DNA from: Planctomycetota bacterium
GTDB lineage: Bacteria > Planctomycetota > PUPC01 > JABMSA01
Direction of reading: 5' to 3'
DNA: 49,483 bases
NCBI GenBank assembly: GCA_013202185.1
Contig: JABMSA010000270.1
Coordinates: 1 to 49,483, forward strand
In this document: one piece after another, positions 9,149 through 19,007 of the stretch
Position numbering within the stretch: position 1 is the stretch's first letter
How the letters are laid out: every line of letters starts with the position of its first letter
Made by a program: the position numbers and the translations under genes
The notes under the pieces: generated by a model
Database searches by the model: none
Told to the model about the DNA's origin: nothing
The model's input: the letters and a program-made list of their open reading frames with translations, nothing else

Positions 9149-9550
9149 TCAGGCTTCCTCTCCCTTCAGCAGAGCCGCCACCCTGTTGCACAAGGTTACG
9201 AGGTCGACGGGTTTCTCGAGGAAAGCGGAAATGGGCAGCCAATTGTCGTCGATGTCTCGCGCACCGAATCCGAGGGGGAATTTCTCGTTGACGGCCGTGA
9301 GCATGAGGATGGGCGTGCTTCCGAGTTCGTCGGTGTTTTGCCGGATGGCGCGGGCTAGTTCGAACCCGGCGGCGCTGTTATCGGGGAACACCACGTCGAG
9401 TATTAGCAGGTCGGGCCTGGCTTCCGCCATCTTCTGGATGGCGCCCTTGGCCTCGAGGCAGATGTCAACTTCGTGCCCGGCGCTTGTGAGCGCCGTGGCT
9501 ACAGCCGTTGCGAAATCTTCATCGTCATCTACTATCATCAAGTGGGCCAT
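9149..9550 (-). CDS. Single-domain response regulator (receiver only)
   Basis: 133 residues covering one CheY-like receiver and nothing else. Acidic pocket DDDED at residues 8-12, phospho-acceptor Asp in LILDVVFPDN, conserved Thr in LMLTAV and Lys in FLEKPVD are all present. With no output domain it must act by protein contact or pass phosphate on. AAAGGAG precedes the ATG at 9550. Its start lies inside the 3' end of the histidine kinase gene (26 bp overlap), so the two are translationally coupled and presumably cognate. Confidence 0.87.
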   Translation of the reverse strand: MAHLMIVDDDEDFATAVATALTSAGHEVDICLEAKGAIQKMAEARPDLLILDVVFPDNSAAGFELARAIRQNTDELGSTPILMLTAVNEKFPLGFGARDIDDNWLPISAFLEKPVDLVTLCNRVAALLKGEEA

Positions 9551-11030
9551 TGAACATCTCCTTTACGTCAGTTTCTGTGCACGATGCGGGCTGGCCGGAT
9601 TGGAATTGCAGTATGAATCTTGTCCCCGCGCCGTGCCGGGTTTCGACGCGGACGCGCACCGCGTTGGCCTGAGCAACGTGCCGCACAATGGCCAGGCCGA
9701 GCCCGGTTGACTCCCTGTTGTGAGACACGGCCTCGCCGGCGCGGTAGTGTTCGTCGAAAACCTTGGGCAGTTGATCGGCGGGTATGCCGATTCCGTCGTC
9801 TTCGATTGTGACCTTCGGGCCTTCTCCGGGCTTCGAGAGGCATTCGACGCGCACTTGCCCGCCTGCGTGCGAGTACAGCACGGCATTCGAGAGCAGGTTT
9901 GCAAATAGCATCGTGGCGTGATCGGGCACGATCATTGTGTGAGCCGGCTCGAGGCGCTCTTCGATGGAGACTTCGCGCATGCGCGCGAGTTCGCGGAGCT
10001 GATCGATGCACTCTCTGAGGGTTGCCGAGAGGTCGAGGTTGGCGGGTGAGAGTTGCGATCTCTCGATGTCGGACTTGAGGTTGGACAACTGGAGCATTTC
10101 CTTTATCTCGTCCGACAGGCGCGTGCAGCGGCGGGTGATGCGTTCGAGCACAACAAGGGCCTTGGGCGGCATCTCCCCGCAATGGCCCTGCGTCAGGAGT
10201 TGGGCGTTGGCGTGGATGGCGGCGAAAGGGGCCTTCAGTTCGTGCGTTGTCCGGAGCATGTGGCTTGTTTTGTCTTTCTGAGTTCGGATCATGCGGCGAT
10301 TCGCTTCGGCCAGTTTGCGGTCGCGCTCGCGGACCATCGCCGAGAGCCGTGATACGAGAACCCATGCGCCCGTCCAGATGGCCACCGCCGAGCCGACGTT
10401 GAAGATGACTGCCGCGGGGTTGTTTTCTATGCCGACGCGGACGGCAGAGCTGGCGTAGATGCCTCTTTGCGAGATCAGCCCGGTTTCTTCCGCCGCAACG
10501 CAGCCGATGTAAAGGAGCGACGCAAGAACGGTTACTGCGGCGCTCTGCGGCAACGAGAAGAACATGCACGCCAAGACAATGTGAAAGAGATAAACGAACG
10601 GCACATAGGTCTCGAGGCTGCCCATGAAATGGACGACCACGGTGAGGACGGCCAGGTCGAGAATGATCTGCGCCCAGAGGTTGACCATGGCCCCGCGTGG
10701 CGTGGGGCGTCCTCGGGCGAGCAGACGTGCGTGCCTTATGAAGGCGACGTTCATCAGCGTGAGGACCGCCGCCGTCACGAACGGCCAGGCGGCGTGCGAA
10801 TACAGCCCGAGCAGCCGGCCTGTTTGCGGGGCGAGGCCAAGCAGCCCGAATGCAACCAGAATGGCGATGGCGATCCAGCGCAGCCGGCAAAACCAAAGCT
10901 CGTTCTCAACAATCAGCGGACCCGGCAGCGAGCCTGCATTTCTTTTCTGCTCTGAATCGGGCAGAAGCGGGCCGCTTGCCGAGGGCCCCAATTCGTATAT
11001 CCGGACCTGACTATCCGTTGGCTGAGGCAT
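9525..11030 (-). CDS. Membrane sensor histidine kinase
   Basis: 501 residues. About six membrane segments lie between residues 50 and 227, without a large periplasmic loop, so the input is probably sensed within the membrane. A short coiled stretch (ERDRKLAEANRRM) leads to the HisKA box TTHELKAPFAAI with His263. The ATPase domain has an N box (FANLLSNAVLYS), DDGIGIP and STGLGLAIV. The ATG at 11030 is chosen over an upstream in-frame start because GAGGG lies about 10 bases before it. It is the next gene after nqrF on the same strand (93 bp gap) and overlaps the receiver gene, so it could respond to quinone or membrane energy state; that link is only inferred from position. Confidence 0.87.
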   Translation of the reverse strand: MPQPTDSQVRIYELGPSASGPLLPDSEQKRNAGSLPGPLIVENELWFCRLRWIAIAILVAFGLLGLAPQTGRLLGLYSHAAWPFVTAAVLTLMNVAFIRHARLLARGRPTPRGAMVNLWAQIILDLAVLTVVVHFMGSLETYVPFVYLFHIVLACMFFSLPQSAAVTVLASLLYIGCVAAEETGLISQRGIYASSAVRVGIENNPAAVIFNVGSAVAIWTGAWVLVSRLSAMVRERDRKLAEANRRMIRTQKDKTSHMLRTTHELKAPFAAIHANAQLLTQGHCGEMPPKALVVLERITRRCTRLSDEIKEMLQLSNLKSDIERSQLSPANLDLSATLRECIDQLRELARMREVSIEERLEPAHTMIVPDHATMLFANLLSNAVLYSHAGGQVRVECLSKPGEGPKVTIEDDGIGIPADQLPKVFDEHYRAGEAVSHNRESTGLGLAIVRHVAQANAVRVRVETRHGAGTRFILQFQSGQPASCTETDVKEMFNGPLDDSR

Positions 11031-11123
11031 TCGGAGCTTGCCCTCGCACGTTGGCGGCTTGCAGATCACTTCCGTTGCGGGTCGGAATGCAGAACGAAGC
11101 GACGTCTCCGACGTCCTGGTGCG

Positions 11124-12251
11124 TCAGAATTTGTCGTAGAATATGTCATCCGGGGCGATGCCTTTTTCTTTCAGGACGCGTGTTGCGGCTTCGATCATCG
11201 GAGGCGGGCCGCAGAGGAACGCCTGGCGCCGCACGCCCTCCTCGAGATACTTGTCCGCCGACAGATGAATGAAGCCGGTCTCGCCGTCCCACGTTTCGCC
11301 CGGCGGCAGAGGATCAGACAACGCGTACACGACGTGGAAGTTTGGATGCTTCCTGGAAAGCTGGTTGAGTTCGTCGAGGTAGAAGACGTCCTTTGTTGTG
11401 CGGCATCCGAAGAACAGCCAACAGGAGCGATCCGGCCACTGATCGTAGATCGAATAGATAATGTTCTTCATCGGCGCCATGCCGCATCCGCCGCCAACGC
11501 AGATGATCTCGACGGACGGGTCTTCGTTGAGCCGGAACTCCCCGTAGGGACCGGTGAAGATCGCTTCGTCGCCTTCTTCGAGGTTGTGCAAGTAGGTGGA
11601 GCCGATGCCGTTGGGCACGAGGCGGACGTTCAGCTCCACGGAATTCTTCTCGTACGTCGGTGAGCTGATGGAGTAAGCCCGGAAGACCGGCCCGTCGGAC
11701 GAGGGCGCCTGAATCTGGACGTATTGCCCCGGGCGATGAGATATTTCGGCAGGCTCGATGAGCGAGAAGCTGATTTCTTTTATGTCGTAGGTAAGTGAGC
11801 GCGTGCCGGCGACCGTCGATGTGAAAAGCTTCACGTTCAGCAGTTCTTCGGGCACTCGGATGAGGATGTTTTCGCGGACCTTCACCTGGCAGGCCAGGCG
11901 CACTCCAGCGCGAACTTCCTTGCGGCCGAGGTGGGGTGTTTCGGTCGGGAGCACCGGCCCGCCGCCCTCGAGGACGGTTATCTTGCAATGGCCGCACGAG
12001 CCTTGCCCGCCGCAGGCGGCGGGGATGAATACCTTGTTCTCGTAGAGGGCCGAAAGCAGCGTCTGCCCGCCATCCACCTCGAGCACCTTTTCCTGAGCGT
12101 TGATGTCGATCTCGCAGATTCCATAGTTGATGAGCAGTTTTTCCGCCACGATCAACACGATCGAAAGGCCCACGAGGATCCCCCCGAATGTGATTATGGA
12201 GTCGCGGATGGCCGCCGAGTTCTCCGTGAAAAAAGCTGCTATCGAATCCAC
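11124..12251 (-). CDS. nqrF: NqrF, NADH-oxidising flavoprotein of Na+-translocating NADH:quinone reductase
   Basis: 375 residues, slightly shorter than the Vibrio form (about 408). One N-terminal membrane helix (residues 20-41) anchors it. Then comes a plant-type [2Fe-2S] ferredoxin domain (CGGQGSCGHC plus the Cys in RLACQV), an FAD domain with RAYSIS, and an NADH domain with GGGCGMAPM and CGPPPMIE. It accepts hydride from NADH and feeds electrons to the membrane subunits. Start is GTG at 12251, with AGAGG upstream. Last nqr gene; the operon order A-B-C-D-E-F is canonical. Confidence 0.95.
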   Translation of the reverse strand: MDSIAAFFTENSAAIRDSIITFGGILVGLSIVLIVAEKLLINYGICEIDINAQEKVLEVDGGQTLLSALYENKVFIPAACGGQGSCGHCKITVLEGGGPVLPTETPHLGRKEVRAGVRLACQVKVRENILIRVPEELLNVKLFTSTVAGTRSLTYDIKEISFSLIEPAEISHRPGQYVQIQAPSSDGPVFRAYSISSPTYEKNSVELNVRLVPNGIGSTYLHNLEEGDEAIFTGPYGEFRLNEDPSVEIICVGGGCGMAPMKNIIYSIYDQWPDRSCWLFFGCRTTKDVFYLDELNQLSRKHPNFHVVYALSDPLPPGETWDGETGFIHLSADKYLEEGVRRQAFLCGPPPMIEAATRVLKEKGIAPDDIFYDKF

Positions 12252-12263
12252 TCTCGTGCCTCT

Positions 12264-12863
12264 CTACTGAATCGACACCATACCGGCGAAGCCCATGAAA
12301 GCCATTGCCATGACTCCGGTTATTATCATAATGATCGCCACGCCCTGAAACGGCTTGGGGATGTGGCTGTAACCCATTTTCTGCCTGAGGCCGGCCATGA
12401 GCGTGATGGCCAGCGCCCACCCTACGCCCCCCCCGAAGCCGAAGCCCACCGATTGGGCGAGCGAGTAGCGGCGGATGATCATGAACAGCGATGCCCCGAG
12501 GATCGCACAGTTGACCGTGATCAGCGGCAGGAAGATGCCGAGCGCGTGGTAGAGCGCAGGGCTGAAGCGTTCCACGAACATCTCCACAAACTGCACGAAT
12601 GCCGCGATGACCGCAATGAAGATGATGAACTGAAGGTAGGTGAGGTCGGTTTTCAGAAGCGGGGCGTTCTCGACGAGCACTCCGTAGTAGATGCCATAGT
12701 TGATGGCGGTCGTGCATGTCATCACGAATATCACCGCCGCCCCCAGGCCCAGGGCCGTCTCGATCTTGGCCGAGCATGCGAGGAACGAGCACATCCCCAG
12801 GAAGCTCGCGAGCAGGATGTTATTGGTGAAGATGGCTGCAACAATGATGATCAGGGTTGTCAT
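12264..12863 (-). CDS. nqrE: NqrE, membrane subunit of Na+-NQR
   Basis: 199 residues, six predicted membrane helices, standard NqrE length. The NNILLASFLGMC stretch near residue 14 and CTTAINYG near residue 50 are the conserved half-membrane segments whose cysteines, with those of NqrD, hold an intramembrane iron centre in the family. It overlaps nqrD by 4 bp (ATGA), indicating translational coupling. RnfA is the homologue in Rnf complexes, but the neighbouring NqrF and NqrA assign this set to Nqr. Confidence 0.94.
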   Translation of the reverse strand: MTTLIIIVAAIFTNNILLASFLGMCSFLACSAKIETALGLGAAVIFVMTCTTAINYGIYYGVLVENAPLLKTDLTYLQFIIFIAVIAAFVQFVEMFVERFSPALYHALGIFLPLITVNCAILGASLFMIIRRYSLAQSVGFGFGGGVGWALAITLMAGLRQKMGYSHIPKPFQGVAIIMIITGVMAMAFMGFAGMVSIQ

Positions 12864-13525
12864 TTGGTTTCCTCCTCCTGCCGCGGCTTAATGTAATTGG
12901 CCAGGGCGATCAGGAAACCCAAGGCAAGAAACGCCCCGGGCGCCAGGATCATCATCTGGTTGGGGATGTACCAGTTGTCGGACAACACCACGATATCGAG
13001 CAGCTTGCCCGATCCGATCAACTCTCGGAAGAATCCGATGATGACAAGCACTGCGGCGTAGCCAAGGCCGTTGGCCACGCCATCGACCACTGCCATCATC
13101 GGGGGGTTCCGAAGGGCATAGGCCTCGGCCCGGCCCATAACGATGCAGTTGGTGATGATCAACCCCACGTAAGGCCCCAGGCTTTTCGACATTTCAAAAT
13201 AAAAAGCCTTGAGGAACAGGTCGAAAACGATAACGAACGTTGCAATGATCGCCACCTCCGCGATCATCCGGATACGCCGCGGGGTGGCGTTGCGCAAGAG
13301 CGAGACGAGCAGGTTGGACATCGCGCACACGAAAATGAGCGCCACGCCCATGACGATCGAGTTCTCGAGCTTGTTCGTAACGGCAAGAGCCGAGCACACC
13401 CCCAGGATTTGAATGGAGATGGGGTTGTTGCCCCATACGCCTTCTCTGAGGATTTCCTTGCACTTGCCGCCGCACAGCCCCTGGCCGCAGGCGCCGCCGA
13501 TTGCCGGAGGTGCACTATTGGACAT
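12860..13525 (-). CDS. nqrD: NqrD, membrane subunit of Na+-NQR
   Basis: 221 residues with six hydrophobic segments. NNPISIQILGVCSALAVTN near residue 33 and LIITNCIVMGRAEA near residue 122 carry the conserved cysteines that with NqrE bind the intramembrane iron centre. The N-terminus has an extra glycine/cysteine-rich stretch (GGACGQGLCGGKC, residues 10-22) that I do not associate with NqrD from Vibrio. The ATG at 13525 has AAAGGAG about 10 bases upstream and overlaps nqrC by 11 bp. Confidence 0.94.
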   Translation of the reverse strand: MSNSAPPAIGGACGQGLCGGKCKEILREGVWGNNPISIQILGVCSALAVTNKLENSIVMGVALIFVCAMSNLLVSLLRNATPRRIRMIAEVAIIATFVIVFDLFLKAFYFEMSKSLGPYVGLIITNCIVMGRAEAYALRNPPMMAVVDGVANGLGYAAVLVIIGFFRELIGSGKLLDIVVLSDNWYIPNQMMILAPGAFLALGFLIALANYIKPRQEEETK

Positions 13526-14120
13526 CGTGGCCTAGCTCCTTTACTATTGTGCCTATGACTTCGTTGAGCATTGCCTGAACCTTATCGCAGGTCATAGTGG
13601 CCCCGCTTATGGCATCAACGCCGTTGGGGGCCGCGTTTCCGTCGCGGACGATCAGAATCCCGGGCTTGCCGTCTTTGCCCCGCAGCGATTTGCCCCTAAA
13701 CTGGTCTCTGAACCACTGCGCCCCGATCTCGCCGCCCAGGCCGGGGGTCTCTTCCTGCTCGTAGAACGTCACCCCCAGGATGGTCTTCTTATCCGACTCG
13801 AGCGCCAGGAAGCCCTTGACCTGCCCCCAGAGGCCCGGCCCGGCGAACGGAACCGCCACGGCTCCGTCGGCGGTCTCGTACACGTTGAGCGTGCCGTATT
13901 GCTTCTCGCTGACCTTTTCCTCGTATATCTGTGTAAGCTCTTTTGAGCCGGCTTTCTCGACACCAGGGACCTCGAGCACCTCGAGGATGTTGCGCATCCT
14001 TTCGGCGGCCTTGTTGGCTTCAATGTGCGGCCTTGTGAAGGCGTTGGCGCTCGTTAGCAGCAGAGCGCACACCACAGCCAGCACGGCCGAGTAGAATATT
14101 GTATAGATACTACCCTTCAT
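13515..14120 (-). CDS. nqrC: NqrC, covalent-FMN subunit of Na+-NQR
   Basis: 201 residues. One N-terminal membrane helix (residues 5-24) is followed by a periplasmic FMN-binding domain ending with the flavinylation motif SGAT at 172-175; Thr175 is the expected FMN-phosphoester site. FMN attachment needs an ApbE-type flavin transferase, which is not encoded in this window. The ATG at 14120 gives the normal start (MKGSIYTI) and overlaps the end of nqrB by 11 bp; a longer upstream reading is not supported by homology. Confidence 0.93.
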   Translation of the reverse strand: MKGSIYTIFYSAVLAVVCALLLTSANAFTRPHIEANKAAERMRNILEVLEVPGVEKAGSKELTQIYEEKVSEKQYGTLNVYETADGAVAVPFAGPGLWGQVKGFLALESDKKTILGVTFYEQEETPGLGGEIGAQWFRDQFRGKSLRGKDGKPGILIVRDGNAAPNGVDAISGATMTCDKVQAMLNEVIGTIVKELGHDVQ

Positions 14121-15189
14121 GTTGCAGCCTCCTGAGTCTGAGCCGCACCGCCACGTCATCGAGCACCGGCGCCGCGATGTTGCCGAGCAGAATGGCAAAC
14201 ATCATTCCTTCGACGTACCCGGTGAGGTTGCGTATCAGCAGTGTCGCCGCTCCGATGATTACGGCATACGCCCATTTCCCGCCGTTGGTGATGGGGCTGG
14301 TTACCGGGTCTGTTGCCATGAAAAACGCCCCAAACAGCAGGCCGCCGGCCAGCAGGTGCCATCCTACCGGGGCGAAGTCGTCCGGCCTTGCGTAATGAAG
14401 CACAAGCCCCAGCACGGTAAACGACCCGATGATGCCTGCAACCGTACGCCAGTTTGCCACGCGCGTGAGCACCAGGAATACTCCGCCGACGATGATCGCG
14501 ATGGCGGCTGTCTCTCCGGCGCTGCCGGTTACATTGCCCCAAAACAAATCGGCAATGGGAGCAACAACACCTTGCTTTGCCTCTGCCAGAGGTGTGGCAC
14601 GGGTCATGGCTTCCACCCCAACATACTCCGTGAGCCGGCCCAGCGGGCCACTGCCGGGCACTATGTATGTAGCCGACATCACCCCGGGATATCCAAGCAC
14701 AAGAAAACAGCGGCCGACGAGCGCCGGATTGAACGGATTGCGCCCTGTGCCGCCGAATATTTCCTTGCCCACCAGCACGCCGAAAGCAACGCCCACGGCT
14801 ACTATCCACAGAGGCAGGCCCGGCGGCAGGATCAGCGGAAAAATCAGGCCCGTCACAAGAAAGCCTTCGTTTATCTCTTCCTTGCGAACAACGGCGAAGA
14901 GCATCTCGACTGCGCCGCCGGCAGCGTATGACACGACGATCATCGCCAGCATCCGCAGGCCGAAAAAGTAAAACGCCGCCACCACGCACGGAGCCAGCCC
15001 GATGATGACCATACTCATAAAACGCTTCAGGTCCAGCGGATCACGAATATGCGGGGCGTTTTGGGTGCGTGCCGACGGGGCATAGAAAAAGTTCTCGGTT
15101 GCGTCGAACACAGGCTTCATGGGCCGCAGCTTGCCGCCATCTTCAAAGATGGGGCGAACGCGATCCAGTATTCCCAGGAGAAGTCTCAA
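14110..15189 (-). CDS. nqrB: NqrB, main Na+-channel/quinone-site membrane subunit of Na+-NQR
   Basis: 359 residues, shorter at the N-terminus than Vibrio NqrB (about 412). Eight to ten membrane helices. The candidate FMN-threonine is Thr199 in AMTRATPL, in the position of the SGAT-type motif; the family tolerates variation before the A-T. FGGTGRNPFNPALVGR at 145-160 is highly conserved. TTG at 15189 is taken as start because a very strong GAGGAGGTGG lies 4-5 bases upstream and the codon overlaps the nqrA stop (TTGA); an ATG at 15120 is possible but lacks a ribosome site. The stop codon is TAG, showing that TAG terminates in this genome. Confidence 0.93.
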   Translation of the reverse strand: MRLLLGILDRVRPIFEDGGKLRPMKPVFDATENFFYAPSARTQNAPHIRDPLDLKRFMSMVIIGLAPCVVAAFYFFGLRMLAMIVVSYAAGGAVEMLFAVVRKEEINEGFLVTGLIFPLILPPGLPLWIVAVGVAFGVLVGKEIFGGTGRNPFNPALVGRCFLVLGYPGVMSATYIVPGSGPLGRLTEYVGVEAMTRATPLAEAKQGVVAPIADLFWGNVTGSAGETAAIAIIVGGVFLVLTRVANWRTVAGIIGSFTVLGLVLHYARPDDFAPVGWHLLAGGLLFGAFFMATDPVTSPITNGGKWAYAVIIGAATLLIRNLTGYVEGMMFAILLGNIAAPVLDDVAVRLRLRRLQHEG

Positions 15190-16565
15190 GCTTCCACCTC
15201 CTCAGAATGAAGTTCTTCTTGAATCAGTTGCTTGCCATCGATGAACTCTCTGCGGAGGTCGATCTTGGACGGGCACACGAAGGAGCACAGGCCGCACTCC
15301 ACGCACAAATCGATGCGCGTCAGCTCGGCCTGCTCGAGCTCGTCCTGGTACAGCAGTTTGTGGATAAGGTGAGGCATTATTCCCGCGGGGCATACTTCTT
15401 CGCAGAAGTTGCACGACACGCACGGCCGGCGCTCGCCCTTGAGTGCCGTTGTGAGGCGCTCGGCGGCCGGCGCCCGCAAGGTACTGAGGAAGCACCTGCT
15501 GTAAGAGCGCCGGTCCGAACCGGGCCGCACAAACCCCAGGAATTCGCGCTCGGTGTGCTCGGGCAGCACGGTCAGGCCGGTGCATTCGGCGTCGAGACCC
15601 AGTTGATCCTCGAGGACGGTGTCGCCCGTCAGGCCGCCGCCGTTGAGCACGCGTATGCTTTCCGACGACGTGCGCGGGTCGATGATGGCCCGGATCGGGT
15701 AGCCCGGCATCGCCTTGAGGTGCTTGGGCTCGTCTACGGCCGGGCCGCCCAGCGATATGAGCCTCACCGTGCACGGATGCGACATCGTGAGTGCCCGATC
15801 CATCGCCAGTATGCCCTCCGAATTGATCGCCCAGACGGGGCTGTTCGCATCGTACTTCAGACCCAGGCCTCGGGCGAGAAGGGCAAAGTTGTCGAACGGG
15901 TACCGCAGCGGCACATAGGTGATATTGACCCAAGCGTGTCCGCGCAATGTGTCGCGCACCCTCGAGGCGAGGTCGGAGTCGACCTCCGGAAGGATGAGGT
16001 GGATCGGCTGGTATTCGAGGAGTGCCTGCAGGTGTTCGAGGCCCCTGGTGAAGTTTACCAGGCGCTTGCGTACCTGCACGTCGCCGCGCGCCAAAAACGG
16101 CTCGAGGCGGATGGTCGATGCTATTACCGCGCTCGGCGTGTCGAAGGGGTCGGGCAGAGCGTTGGTGTGGGCATCGTGGAGAAACTGCCACGCACCCAGT
16201 GCGAGCAGCTTGTAGCGCTTCATGCCCGACGAGCCGAGATCCTTTGGCACATGCGGCAGGTCGTCGTCGGGGTGATACGTCTCCTCGGGGAGCTTGGCGA
16301 CGTCTTCGAGAACTATGTGGCCCTCGACGGCATCGAGCCGCACGGTGCCCGCACGCGGCGCAAGCAACGGCACGAAATAATTCTCCGGATCTTTCGCGAT
16401 GGCATGCCCGGGGCCACACCGCTCCCCGTCTTTTACGCAAATCTCGGAGAAGTTGAAGCGGCGGCTCCGCAGGGGCAGGTACAGCGTATCGGGCTCGGGG
16501 AGCGCTTCGACTGCTCCGGCCGGCCGGCCCGCCACCCGAATGTTGTAGCCACCTCTCGGTTTCAT
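15186..16565 (-). CDS. nqrA: NqrA with two RnfC-like [4Fe-4S] motifs
   Basis: 459 residues. The N-terminal part (RVAGRPAGAVEALPEPDTLYLP, spanning residues 10-31) and the middle follow NqrA, the cytoplasmic subunit that contributes to quinone reduction. The C-terminus has two ferredoxin motifs: CVSCNFCEEVCP at 382-393 and CVECGLCSFVCP at 421-432. Vibrio-type NqrA has no Fe-S cluster, while its distant relative RnfC has two such motifs, so this protein looks intermediate. RnfC itself is less likely because the set includes NqrF and lacks RnfB. Good AAAGG site before the ATG at 16565; 12 bp after the polyprenyl synthase stop. First nqr gene. Confidence 0.88.
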   Translation of the reverse strand: MKPRGGYNIRVAGRPAGAVEALPEPDTLYLPLRSRRFNFSEICVKDGERCGPGHAIAKDPENYFVPLLAPRAGTVRLDAVEGHIVLEDVAKLPEETYHPDDDLPHVPKDLGSSGMKRYKLLALGAWQFLHDAHTNALPDPFDTPSAVIASTIRLEPFLARGDVQVRKRLVNFTRGLEHLQALLEYQPIHLILPEVDSDLASRVRDTLRGHAWVNITYVPLRYPFDNFALLARGLGLKYDANSPVWAINSEGILAMDRALTMSHPCTVRLISLGGPAVDEPKHLKAMPGYPIRAIIDPRTSSESIRVLNGGGLTGDTVLEDQLGLDAECTGLTVLPEHTEREFLGFVRPGSDRRSYSRCFLSTLRAPAAERLTTALKGERRPCVSCNFCEEVCPAGIMPHLIHKLLYQDELEQAELTRIDLCVECGLCSFVCPSKIDLRREFIDGKQLIQEELHSEEVEA

Positions 16566-16577
16566 ACGGTCAGCCTT

Positions 16578-17480
16578 TCATAATCCCAATTGCCGATCGT
16601 ATCGATCGAGAACAGGTTGGAGGTCTTGCGTGAAGAATCGCCTGAGTGCCTTGCACAACACGGGCCAGTCGCTCAGGCTGTCGAGTGTCGAATTGCAGAG
16701 GCTGCGAACGTGCTCGCGTGCGGCGTCGAGGCCCGCCTGCGACGCTTGCGGCAGCGTAAACTTGCGGCGCAGGACGTCGGTGCCGAGCGTTTTACCGGCT
16801 GCTTCCTCGCGGCCGGCCACATCGAGAACATCATCGGCGATCTGATACGCCGTTCCGATGCGATATCCCGCCTCTTCGAGTGACGCCGACAGCCCGGCAT
16901 CGTCTCCGCCGCATACGTGCGCCACAAAAGCGAACAGCGGGCCGGTTTTGCAGCGTGCCAGGCGCAGGCAGGTGGCCTCGTCGAGCTCCTGCCCGCGAAA
17001 TTTCAGCTCCTGATCGGCCTCTGCGGTGCATACTTCTCTGACCTTGGCGAGAAAAAGCCCCACGTGGCGCCCGCCTTCTGCTTCCAGCAGCAGTGTCATT
17101 GCGTCGCACAGCAGCACGTCGCCCACCAGCACGGCCGTCGAGGGTGTGGTGGCTCGCCACAGTGTGGCTTTTGCCCTTCGGATCAGGCTGTTGTCGATTA
17201 CATCATCGTGGCAGAGGCTGGCCGTGTGAAGCATTTCGGTTGCGGCGCAGGCGCGCTCGAGCGTGGCGGGGGGCACCAGCGAAGGCTTGGCGTAGGCAAG
17301 CCTGGCCGCGAGGCGGGTGCGCAACATCTTGCCCGGCATGAGCTGCTCAAGGTTGCAGCCCGCGCCCAGCAACGGCTCGAGCTCCTGGAGCTGATCTCTT
17401 ATCAGGGCACGCACACGAGGTAGAAGATCCAGTGCGCCGGTCGTCGCCAATGCTTCCGCCACGTATCGAAACTCCAACAT
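16578..17480 (-). CDS. Trans-polyprenyl diphosphate synthase (quinone side-chain type)
   Basis: 300 residues of the IspA/IspB fold, adding isopentenyl diphosphate units to an allylic primer. First aspartate-rich motif DDVID at 92-96, GKMLR substrate motif at 50-54, and second aspartate motif DDVLD near residue 217. The residues before the first DDxxD (HTASLCH) include no bulky aromatic residue, which suggests a longer product such as a menaquinone side chain, but chain length cannot be fixed by eye. Twelve bp separate it from nqrA, so quinone synthesis and the quinone-reducing pump appear to share a transcript. The start has only a weak ribosome site (GGACGAG). Confidence 0.85.
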   Translation of the reverse strand: MLEFRYVAEALATTGALDLLPRVRALIRDQLQELEPLLGAGCNLEQLMPGKMLRTRLAARLAYAKPSLVPPATLERACAATEMLHTASLCHDDVIDNSLIRRAKATLWRATTPSTAVLVGDVLLCDAMTLLLEAEGGRHVGLFLAKVREVCTAEADQELKFRGQELDEATCLRLARCKTGPLFAFVAHVCGGDDAGLSASLEEAGYRIGTAYQIADDVLDVAGREEAAGKTLGTDVLRRKFTLPQASQAGLDAAREHVRSLCNSTLDSLSDWPVLCKALRRFFTQDLQPVLDRYDRQLGL

Positions 17481-17560
17481 GCTCGTCCGAAAATCGTCTT
17501 TCGGCGGCGTTTGTCACGCTTGCGCCGTTTTTCGGACGTCGCGGGCTATCCACGAGGGCC

Positions 17561-17611
17561 GCCACTCTTGGCGAGTGGCATAATCATACCAGAAAACACA
17601 GCGTATTTCAA
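17561..17611 (-). promoter_or_regulatory. Predicted sigma70-type promoter and 5' hairpin of the polyprenyl synthase-nqr operon
   Basis: On the minus strand TTGAAA (17611-17606) and TATGAT (17588-17583) are 17 bp apart. Immediately downstream, 17561-17579 forms a perfect 7-bp stem (GCCACTC/GAGTGGC, 5-base loop) that would sit at the mRNA 5' end, where it may stabilise the transcript. A second stem, CCGAAA/TTTCGG (17487-17504), lies just before the ATG at 17480. The A+T-rich stretch contrasts with the surrounding coding DNA. Confidence 0.5.
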
Positions 17612-17668
17612 TATACAAAAGTCGTCAAGATAGATCGGGAAAGTGATGATTGCCTTTTGAATGATAGT

Positions 17669-17703
17669 CGGGCATCCAGCGCCCGGCCACGGCAAGTGTT
17701 GCC
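17669..17703 (-). terminator. Possible terminator hairpins after hemL
   Basis: Two inverted repeats follow the hemL stop: GGCAA/TTGCC (17691-17703, 3-base loop) and CGGGC/GCCCG (17669-17685, 7-base loop). No T run follows, so this may be Rho-dependent or only an RNA 3'-end stabiliser. It marks the likely end of the long cytochrome transcript before the next promoter at 17611. Confidence 0.35.
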
Positions 17704-17705
17704 GC

Positions 17706-18999
<1,294 letters not shown>

Positions 19000-19007
<8 letters not shown>

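Noticed and set aside
11124..16565. Assignment of the six-gene redox pump to Rnf
   Set aside because: NqrF with [2Fe-2S]/FAD/NADH domains is present and RnfB is absent; only NqrA shows RnfC-like cluster motifs.
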